From GCA-2728135 sp002728135 (GTDB taxonomy: Bacteria > Pseudomonadota > Alphaproteobacteria > UBA828), in assembly GCA_963997635.1 (NCBI GenBank), contig CAXEND010000026.1, positions 1-13,547 of the forward strand: a stretch of DNA of 13,547 bases, given 5' to 3'. Under the pieces are notes generated by a model. It had not been told where the DNA came from, made no database searches, and worked only from the letters and a program-made list of their open reading frames with translations. Below are positions 7,926 to 13,547 of the stretch, in pieces. Made by a program: the position numbers and the translations under genes. Position 1 is the stretch's first letter. Every line of letters begins with the position of its first letter.

Positions 7926-8078
7926 TTAGTCAGGGACTATAAGTAGTTTTTTTGCCTCTTCCAATTCGGTGTTCTCATTAACAGGCTTTAAAGAGTTTGG
8001 ATCTGAGATTTGAATGTCCAAAAATTTGTTAATCTTCTTCTTTTTTTGCTGCCAATCTTGCCAATCAAAATCTGCCAA
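7926..8078 (-). CDS. 50-residue microprotein downstream of the iron permease
   Basis: An open frame of 50 residues beginning with TTG at 8078, preceded by a strong AGAGAGG ribosome site about 8 nt upstream and ending in TAA at 7926. The product starts (M)ADFDWQDWQQKKKK, continues with a probable helix (INKFLDIQ), a polar turn (DPNSLKPVNEN) and a short helix ending in LLIVPD. It has no signal peptide or membrane segment and is highly charged with two tryptophans, so it is probably cytosolic. The gap to the stop of the permease gene is 40 bp, so it should be the last gene of the iron transport transcript. The good ribosome site, clean frame filling the gap, and position support a real gene; the TTG start and short length explain why it would be overlooked. 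I do not recognise a family and propose no function. Confidence 0.6.
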   Translation of the reverse strand: MADFDWQDWQQKKKKINKFLDIQISDPNSLKPVNENTELEEAKKLLIVPD

Positions 8079-8118
8079 TTTCTTTACCTCTCTAAGCTTT
8101 ATATTTTAAAAGCGAATC

Positions 8119-9774
8119 TTAAGTTCTCGTTAGTCTATTAACAGTATAATTCAAAAAGATTACTGGGATAACCCCTGTAATCACAATCATTAATGCAGGC
8201 AGAGCAGCTTCTTCAAGAAGCTCGTCTTTAGCAAATTGATAAAGATAGGTCGCCAGCGTTTCAAAATTAAATGGTCTTAAAAGCAAAGCCATAGGTAATT
8301 CTTTCATAACATCTACAAAGACTAACAGGCCACCAGCTAGAATTGAGAGTCTGATCATTGGTAGAACAATTTTTACTGAGCGATCAAAAAAATTAGCACC
8401 TAATAACTGACTGGCCTCAACTACATTTTTAGGAATTTGATTGAGACCTCTGCTAACAGCACCGTATCCAACAGCCTGGAATCTCACAACACATGCCACG
8501 ATTATTAAACCAATACCACTACCAAACCAGCCACTATACTTAAGATTAAAGAAATTCGAAAAAATTCCTGCAATGGCAGCATCTAAATGTCCAAAAACAG
8601 AAACAACACCTATAGCTAGAATTGTTCCTGGAAAAGCATACCCTATAGAGGCGAGTCCCACCAAACGCCGCATAAGGAAATCACCTTTATAATTCGCCGT
8701 AAATAACATTACAGATGATAGAAAAAGAACTAAACAAGCAACAGAAATACCAATCAATAAACTATTTAGTGCTGCCGCCCCAAGTTCAACGTTGAGGTCA
8801 ACACTATATCCCTTTACTATGAAACCTAATAAGACACCAACTGGTAAGAAAAAACCAATTATTATTGGTAGACAACAGACGATCCAACAACCCGCCACCT
8901 TTAATCCACTCAGTTTTGTTGGAGAAATTGATTTAGATTTTTTAGTTGTGTCGGCAAATTTTTGGCGAGCCCTGGAAATTACCTCCATCGCTATGAGAAG
9001 AATTATAAAAACAAAGCATAAGCATGCAATTTGTGCAGCTGCTGTGATATTATTCATTCCAAGCCAAACATTGAATATACCTAGGGTAAGTGTTTCTATT
9101 GCAAAATATTCCACCACCCCAAAATCTGATACAGTCTCCATTAAAACAAGGGCTAAACCTGCAGCTATAGCAGGCCTTGCAATTGGGAGGGCTACAGCGA
9201 TAAAGATATTTCTATTTGCTAACAAGCCGACATCAAAAAACGAACTTGGAATAAGCAAAAATGATACACGAGCCATAACATAAACATATGGATATAGAAC
9301 TGCACCCATTAAAATACAGGCACCCGGCAAAGAACGTATTTCAGGAAACCAGTAATCTGTAGCTTTTTCCCAACCAAAAAGCCACCTTATTCCAGTCTGG
9401 ATTGGGCCAGAAAATTCCAAAAAATCAGCGTATGTGTATGCTATTAAATAGGCAGGAATTGCGGCAGGTAACAATAATAGCCATTCAAAAACTCTACGGA
9501 ACTTGAAATCATATTTAACTACAATCCATGCCGTTGAAACTCCAAAAATCAGAGATACAATTGCTACACCTAACATTAAGCCCAATGTGTTAAGAACATA
9601 TCGAGGGATAACACTATCTATTAAATGCTCCCAAAGCCCTTCGCTGTTTCCGGAAGCAACATAAAAGATCGCTACAATTGGTGCTAACAATACTAAGGTA
9701 AAAAGTAGCGCTAAGGTTTGCCAACCATTTGATCGAAGACCAAGGAAATTATCCTTAATTACCTGAGAAAACAC
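8119..9774 (-). CDS. fbpB: Ferric iron ABC transporter permease, fused two-domain FbpB type
   Basis: Inner-membrane permease of an iron(III) ABC importer; 551 residues is the usual size for the internally duplicated FbpB/SfuB/HitB family, about 12 membrane segments. The first half spans about 18-265 and the second about 293-545. The C-terminal EAA loop is canonical (VVEASQLLGANFFDRSVKIVLP, read 451-472 in part). The N-terminal one (about 178-202) ends in VALPIARPAIAAG but its DVGLLANRNIF part lacks the EAA and Gly consensus and looks about three residues short. METVSDFGVVEYFA (212-225) and the matching VDVMKELPMALLLRP (487-501) are family signatures. Start is GTG at 9774, directly after the fbpA TAG, with AGGA inside the end of fbpA as ribosome site; coupled translation is expected. 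No ATPase gene follows; the small ORF does. Confidence 0.95.
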   Translation of the reverse strand: MFSQVIKDNFLGLRSNGWQTLALLFTLVLLAPIVAIFYVASGNSEGLWEHLIDSVIPRYVLNTLGLMLGVAIVSLIFGVSTAWIVVKYDFKFRRVFEWLLLLPAAIPAYLIAYTYADFLEFSGPIQTGIRWLFGWEKATDYWFPEIRSLPGACILMGAVLYPYVYVMARVSFLLIPSSFFDVGLLANRNIFIAVALPIARPAIAAGLALVLMETVSDFGVVEYFAIETLTLGIFNVWLGMNNITAAAQIACLCFVFIILLIAMEVISRARQKFADTTKKSKSISPTKLSGLKVAGCWIVCCLPIIIGFFLPVGVLLGFIVKGYSVDLNVELGAAALNSLLIGISVACLVLFLSSVMLFTANYKGDFLMRRLVGLASIGYAFPGTILAIGVVSVFGHLDAAIAGIFSNFFNLKYSGWFGSGIGLIIVACVVRFQAVGYGAVSRGLNQIPKNVVEASQLLGANFFDRSVKIVLPMIRLSILAGGLLVFVDVMKELPMALLLRPFNFETLATYLYQFAKDELLEEAALPALMIVITGVIPVIFLNYTVNRLTRT

Positions 9775-10794
9775 CTACCATCCTATTACATCAATTATTT
9801 TCTGAGCCTCTGGTGCAAGAACTGCTATTTTTCCAATTGGCATCTTATCTTCCTTGAATTTTCCCCAAGAGGCAAGTTCTTCTGATAAAGGCACATCTGT
9901 TCTAACAGGATATTCGAAATTTATCGAAGCATATAATTCTTGTGCTTTATCTGAGATTAAAAATTCCAAAAACTTAACAGCTTCTTTTTTATTTTTCGAA
10001 TGCTTTGCGACTCCGCCACCTGAGATATTTATATGAGTTCCTCTATTTCCCTGATTTGGAAAAATTATATCAACATTATCAGCCCAACTACGGTGCTCAA
10101 CTTTCTCAGAAAATTTAAGTTTTCCATAATAGTAATGATTTATAATTGCTATATCACAAATACCTTCTTGAATTGCCTTAACTTGGGCTCGGTCATTACC
10201 CTGAGGCCTACGAGCAAAGTTATCTCGCAGACTTTTAGCCCATTTCTTTGCTTTCTCGTAACCATGTGCATGAAGAATTGAAGCTAATAGGGCACGATTA
10301 TATACGTGACTGCCTGGTCTTGAACAAATTCTCCCTTCCCACTCTTTGTTGGATAAGTCCTCATAATCTTTTATATTGTTTACATCACTAGATTGCTTTG
10401 AAACAGCGATCACACGAGCTCGCTTGGAGAAGGCAAACCACTTATTATCTTTGTCTCTTAGATGAGGGGGGATTGAGTTTTCTAGTAAAGAGGATTGGAC
10501 CACTGCTAGTAAATCCTTATCCGCGTATACTGATAATCTTGCAATATCAACTGTAAGTATTACATCAGCAGGGCTTAATTCTCCCTCTGCCTGCAAACGT
10601 TGTGCTAAACCCTTTGATGCATAAACAATATTAACCTTTGTCCCGCTTTCTTTCTCATAAGCCTCTATAAAAGGGGATATTAAAAATGGCTGACGATGTG
10701 AGTAAATATTTAAATCGGCCAGACCTACTGTAGGTAATATAATCAGTCCTAAAAAAAGACCTAACAAAGACATCGATAAGGGAATTTTGTACAT
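9775..10794 (-). CDS. fbpA: Periplasmic ferric iron-binding protein, FbpA/FutA type
   Basis: Binds Fe(III) in the periplasm and delivers it to the FbpB permease. 339 residues, typical length. Residues 1-26 form a signal peptide with hydrophobic core (LLGLFLGLIILP) and a cleavage site after VGLA, giving mature DLNIYSHRQPFL. That NIYSHRQP start, then YASKGLAQRLQAEG (58-71), SPADVILTVDI (74-84) and the iron-ligand tyrosine cluster NHYYYG (219-224) are family hallmarks. No lipobox cysteine, so it is a soluble periplasmic protein. The ATG at 10794 is 7 bp after the hydroxylase stop with GAGAG about 6 nt upstream, and its own stop touches the fbpB start. Expected to be iron-repressed via the distal Fur-like site upstream of the DUF4856 gene, since no promoter-sized gap separates it from the preceding gene. 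Confidence 0.96.
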   Translation of the reverse strand: MYKIPLSMSLLGLFLGLIILPTVGLADLNIYSHRQPFLISPFIEAYEKESGTKVNIVYASKGLAQRLQAEGELSPADVILTVDIARLSVYADKDLLAVVQSSLLENSIPPHLRDKDNKWFAFSKRARVIAVSKQSSDVNNIKDYEDLSNKEWEGRICSRPGSHVYNRALLASILHAHGYEKAKKWAKSLRDNFARRPQGNDRAQVKAIQEGICDIAIINHYYYGKLKFSEKVEHRSWADNVDIIFPNQGNRGTHINISGGGVAKHSKNKKEAVKFLEFLISDKAQELYASINFEYPVRTDVPLSEELASWGKFKEDKMPIGKIAVLAPEAQKIIDVIGW

Positions 10795-10801
10795 TGGACT
10801 C

Positions 10802-11827
10802 TCATTTTACTTTAAATAGTTGAGTATTTTGTTTTGGTATGATTTTTTTAAATGATGGCCTAATACCACCAGTAAAAATTTGATAGAATTCTAGAAATGG
10901 ATACAAAAATATATGCTGAATCTTATGCACTTTCTTGGAAGTCCCTGAGATGCCAAATATAATCCGTTCTTTTCTTCTAGTTGTTACATATAAACTTCCA
11001 TTTATTCTGTCCCATATAGACAATACAGCACCAAAATTTTGATCCCGATGTTCGATTAGTAAAGAATGATGTATCTGATGTTGTGCTGGAGAAATCAACC
11101 ACTTTTCAAATTTCTCCCCGTATGAAAGCCATACATGGGAGTGACGTAAATTAGAACCTAATAAATTGAAAAAGAAAAGAAAAATACTGACACTTACAAC
11201 AGTAAGTAGCTCTACTTGACTACCAAAGAAATAAACAAAAATCGCTAACACAATACTTTTACTTATGACACTGCGTATTGCAAAAATTATAGCTTCTACA
11301 GGATGTGTTCTATAGACAGTGAATGGAGTTAAGACTTCTGCAGTATGATGAACTTTATGAAAACACCAAAGTAGGGGTACTCTATGAAGAGCTTTATGAA
11401 TAATATATTTTGTCCAGTCATCAACAAGAAACATGGACACTGAGAAAACAACTGCTACGGCCCAATCTGGAATTGATCCAGTTATATAAATTCTTCCGTC
11501 AAAAACTATATGTAACCATTCGAAAATTATAGTTGTTAAAGCTACAGTAGATAGTAAGAAAGGGGCTATCGAAAGTATAATAAATCTACTTATTAGCAAA
11601 ATCTTATAATCAGCAAATGAAGAGGTACTAAGCCATATACGTCGTGAAAAAAGCATCATCAATATTTTACGAATATCAACTGTCTTATTTGAAGATCTAA
11701 ACTGAAAAATTATGATAAAAAATGCTAGAAAAAAACTCGATGCCAAATAACCAATAAAAATACGTTTTTGGGGATTAATTAAAGGTTCCCATATTTGGTT
11801 TATATAATCATCAATAATCTCAAACAT
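10802..11827 (-). CDS. Membrane di-iron hydroxylase, sterol desaturase / fatty acid hydroxylase superfamily
   Basis: A 341-residue integral membrane protein of the fatty acid hydroxylase superfamily, which uses a histidine-bound di-iron centre and O2 to hydroxylate or desaturate a lipid. About four to five hydrophobic segments (roughly 25-43, 77-105, 121-135, 190-224). The histidine boxes are complete and in order: HKALH (144-148), HKVHH (157-161), HSH (229-231) and HQIHH (250-254), followed by a HRDQNFGAVLSIWDRINGSLY-type ending (260-280), which is normal for the family. Substrate unknown; bacterial members act on sterols, carotenoids, sphingolipid or ether-lipid chains. The ATG at 11827 has no clear ribosome site and lies 17 nt downstream of a strong hairpin. 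It is 7 bp from fbpA, so it belongs to the iron transport transcript. A di-iron enzyme inside an iron-starvation operon is unusual. Confidence 0.93.
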   Translation of the reverse strand: MFEIIDDYINQIWEPLINPQKRIFIGYLASSFFLAFFIIIFQFRSSNKTVDIRKILMMLFSRRIWLSTSSFADYKILLISRFIILSIAPFLLSTVALTTIIFEWLHIVFDGRIYITGSIPDWAVAVVFSVSMFLVDDWTKYIIHKALHRVPLLWCFHKVHHTAEVLTPFTVYRTHPVEAIIFAIRSVISKSIVLAIFVYFFGSQVELLTVVSVSIFLFFFNLLGSNLRHSHVWLSYGEKFEKWLISPAQHQIHHSLLIEHRDQNFGAVLSIWDRINGSLYVTTRRKERIIFGISGTSKKVHKIQHIFLYPFLEFYQIFTGGIRPSFKKIIPKQNTQLFKVK

Positions 11828-11843
11828 CTAAACACCAAAATAG

Positions 11844-11880
11844 TCTCAGCAGGTCTGATATTTAACCAGACCTGCTGAGA
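11844..11880 (-). terminator. Perfect 14-bp-stem hairpin after the DUF4856 gene; leaky terminator or processing/stabilising element
   Basis: TCTCAGCAGGTCTG (11844-11857) is an exact inverted repeat of CAGACCTGCTGAGA (11867-11880) around a 9-nt AT-rich loop. On the minus strand it is followed by CTATTTTGG, only a modest T tract, so termination would be partial. It sits between the highly placed first gene and the hydroxylase start, where a leaky terminator or RNase barrier would lower expression of the downstream transport genes relative to the secreted protein. Confidence 0.7.
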
Positions 11881-11887
11881 GGGGAGT

Positions 11888-11926
11888 CCCAATGGAACCA
11901 GGGGGGGTTAAACCCAGACCATTGAG
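11888..11926 (-). other. Second hairpin with flanking C-runs in the DUF4856-hydroxylase spacer
   Basis: CAATGG (11890-11895) pairs with CCATTG (11919-11924); on the minus-strand RNA this extends to about 8 bp with one G-U pair. Its interior holds a 7-base G run (C on the transcript, 11901-11907) and a GGGTTAAACCC near-palindrome. Further runs lie at 11881-11884 and 11926-11931. Such C-runs stand out against an AT-rich background. Role unknown. Confidence 0.45.
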
Positions 11927-11940
11927 GGGGGAAAATTCAA

Positions 11941-13374
11941 CTAATCATTTTCTGCACTAGCACCATCACCCAATGAACCAGCAAGGGATGAAATATCTTC
12001 CATCATATTATTACTGAGTACTGAAATTGGGAATTCAGCAGCTAGCAGCTTCTGTAATTTAAGCATATGGAGCATATACTCGCCCCATGATGAACCCTGA
12101 TCCTTCTGATAAGCACCTTTACTATCGATATCAACAACTTGGCTAAGGTTTGGTAGTAGTGGGCCATAGCCGATTAAACGATTTATACGTGCCGCTATTC
12201 CTCCAAGATTATCTTTACCTACTTGCAGAGATAGACTAAAACCCTTCAATTCACCCCAATGCTTATAGTAGTTCAGAGAAATCTTAGATATACTCTCGCC
12301 TGTGTCTAGAGCCTTCTGGATGGCTGCCATATCTTTGTAGACTGAACCAGCATATTTAAAAGTAGCTTCAGCAAGAACAGCCTCCCAATTAGATGAAATA
12401 GTTGAAGCATAATCAATAAGCTCCGACCTCTGTTCATCTGAAAGTTTGTTTCCGTCGGCAGCTATAATGACCTTACGACCGTCGAGATATGCTCCCATTA
12501 TGTTGTGGAGATAACTAGTTTTACCACCCTTATCAAAGGATGCAGCATAATAAGCGGGCCCAAATACCATTTCTGTCTTTAGATCAACTACACCATCATT
12601 GTTGTGATCTGCGTATTTAAGGGCATCAGCAGGATCTTTAGATTTTGATCCTAATTTGGCAATCTCATATACTTGCTTTGCCGTCAATGCCATTGTATGG
12701 GCTGGAGCACCAAAATACCCAAATGCCTCATCCCATGAATGTTCTTTACCAGTGTATGCAGCACCATCTTTATAAGGCTTGTCATTTGGTTTATTTTCTG
12801 CGGTCAACTTCTCATCCAGGTAATTATCAACAGCTTGGTTATAGGAAACAGCTCCCATTACAAACTTCGAAATTAACTGTGGATAATTATATCCTGTATG
12901 AATATCAACACCGCCATTAACTCGTGATGCCTTATTTATCCAAAACTCAACAAGTTCCGCACCTGTCATATTTCCAGGCATACCTGCAATCTGGCCAGAA
13001 TAAGTTTTTCCAGATAGATTCTTTCCACCTGAAATATCATCAACTTTTTCCTGCTTTATAATAAAAACACCCTTTGATTTAGGTGCAATTATTTCTCGTC
13101 CTTTTTCACTGCTTGAAAAGTAAGACAGCATCTTATCTTCAATTACGGTTGATGATTTAGTATTTTCTGTTCCCTGACTAGCAAGAACCTTTATAGAGTC
13201 ATGCAGAACATGCCTTGCAATCTGCCCTGTGTAAGAAACAGAAGTATTCTTACTTCCCTCATATCCTTTAACGGTTACGGGAAAACCTGAATATACATGA
13301 CCATCAGAATATGCAGACCCTGATATTAATAAACCAGCTAGAGCTATAGCCCCAACACCAACAATTCGACTCAT
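11941..13374 (-). CDS. Secreted DUF4856 domain protein (imelysin-like)
   Basis: A 477-residue exported protein. Residues 1-21 are a Sec signal peptide (MSRIVGVGAIALAGLLISGSA) with no lipobox cysteine. The mature protein opens with VYSGFPVTVKGYEGS and shows DUF4856 features: a helical body, the HSWDEAFGYFG motif (212-222, His212, Asp215, Glu216), an EF-hand-like acidic loop DHNNDGVVDLKTE (256-268), and KHWGELKGFSL (371-381). DUF4856 proteins are related by motif to imelysin-type proteins, which are secreted or outer-surface iron-regulated proteins in several marine bacteria. The ATG at 13374 follows GGGAG by 9 nt. It is the first gene after the Fur-like operator and sits upstream of the iron transport genes, so a role in binding or presenting iron outside the inner membrane is a reasonable inference; no enzymatic function can be read. 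Confidence 0.85.
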   Translation of the reverse strand: MSRIVGVGAIALAGLLISGSAYSDGHVYSGFPVTVKGYEGSKNTSVSYTGQIARHVLHDSIKVLASQGTENTKSSTVIEDKMLSYFSSSEKGREIIAPKSKGVFIIKQEKVDDISGGKNLSGKTYSGQIAGMPGNMTGAELVEFWINKASRVNGGVDIHTGYNYPQLISKFVMGAVSYNQAVDNYLDEKLTAENKPNDKPYKDGAAYTGKEHSWDEAFGYFGAPAHTMALTAKQVYEIAKLGSKSKDPADALKYADHNNDGVVDLKTEMVFGPAYYAASFDKGGKTSYLHNIMGAYLDGRKVIIAADGNKLSDEQRSELIDYASTISSNWEAVLAEATFKYAGSVYKDMAAIQKALDTGESISKISLNYYKHWGELKGFSLSLQVGKDNLGGIAARINRLIGYGPLLPNLSQVVDIDSKGAYQKDQGSSWGEYMLHMLKLQKLLAAEFPISVLSNNMMEDISSLAGSLGDGASAEND

Positions 13375-13439
13375 TATTCAAATCTCCCAAAATTCTGTGT
13401 TATGCGTCATCAAAAGTGTGACATTAGTAAAAAATTTAT

Positions 13440-13468
13440 AATCTATAACATCTTTATTGAGAATGCAA
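13440..13468 (-). promoter_or_regulatory. Candidate promoter of the DUF4856-hydroxylase-fbpAB operon
   Basis: On the minus strand TTGCAT (13468-13463) lies 17 nt from TAGATT (13445-13440), with TATAAA-like bases just beyond. The -35 lies inside the Fur-like operator. The predicted transcript start near 13433 leaves a leader of about 60 nt carrying the GGGAG ribosome site (13388-13384). The -10 match is moderate (4/6), so exact positions are uncertain. Confidence 0.5.
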
Positions 13469-13484
13469 ATGAGAAGCATTCGCA
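13464..13484 (-). promoter_or_regulatory. Fur-box-like operator of the iron module
   Basis: Near-perfect inverted repeat with arms TGCAAATG (13464-13471) and CATTCGCA (13477-13484), 7 of 8 paired, around a 5-nt centre. The inner 19 bases match the classical GATAATGATAATCATTATC Fur box at 13 positions by my count. It overlaps the proposed -35 element of the DUF4856 gene, the expected geometry for iron-dependent repression. The Fur protein itself is not in the window. Confidence 0.75.
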
Positions 13485-13547
13485 ATAATAATATTATATC
13501 TATCAGAAAAAAAAATGAATATCAAGCCCAGTAAATAATAGAAAAAA

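Noticed and set aside
8792..9283. 163-residue plus-strand frame
   Set aside because: Lies antisense entirely within the iron permease gene, whose membrane protein features are unmistakable; composition is that of an antisense shadow.
11881..11931. Possible G-quadruplex on the plus strand from G4, G7 and G6 runs
   Set aside because: Only three runs, with 16-18 nt loops; a quadruplex would need the 7-G run to be split and is not favoured. The runs are noted as a compositional oddity instead.
12645..12920. 91-residue plus-strand frame
   Set aside because: Antisense to the DUF4856 gene; His/Gln/Leu-rich product without recognisable features.
1..13547. CRISPR arrays, tRNA or rRNA genes, insertion sequences, integrase or attachment repeats
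   Set aside because: No regularly spaced direct repeats, cloverleaf-like segments, transposase frames or flanking repeats were seen.

Overview
The window is AT-rich (visibly about one third G+C) and reads as a bacterial chromosome segment, probably from a marine or other free-living alphaproteobacterium. The organism call rests on three things: a co-directional glmU-glmS pair with a Gph-type phosphatase beside it (an arrangement I know from alphaproteobacteria), the sequence character of GlmU, and a Fur-like operator with a single-gene FbpB-type iron permease. It is an inference, since there is no rRNA or other marker here.

Left part (1-4040) is housekeeping. glmS runs off the left edge with only its last few codons missing. 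It lies 21 bp downstream of glmU on the minus strand; together they make UDP-GlcNAc precursors for the cell envelope. A HAD phosphatase (gph-like, TTG start) is divergent from glmU.

Middle part (4061-7896) is mixed accessory content: a membrane-anchored YbjN-domain protein (minus), a 285-bp gap holding a perfect 20-bp palindrome, a small secreted orphan protein (plus), then three Rossmann-fold oxidoreductases. An NmrA-like protein and a classical SDR form a minus-strand pair; a second, atypical SDR is divergent from them.

Right part (7926-13484) is the most interesting: a minus-strand gene train under a strong Fur-box-like operator. In order of transcription it holds a secreted DUF4856 (imelysin-like) protein, a 113-bp spacer with a perfect 14-bp-stem hairpin and conspicuous C-runs, a membrane di-iron hydroxylase (sterol desaturase/fatty acid hydroxylase superfamily), a periplasmic ferric-iron-binding protein (FbpA/FutA type), a fused-duplicate iron permease (FbpB type) starting directly after the fbpA stop, and a previously easy-to-miss 50-residue TTG-start ORF. 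The last genes are nearly contiguous, so iron-starvation co-expression of all five is likely. No ATPase (FbpC) is present in the window. The association of DUF4856, a di-iron membrane hydroxylase, FbpAB and a microprotein under one Fur site is the best candidate here for an undescribed iron-acquisition module.
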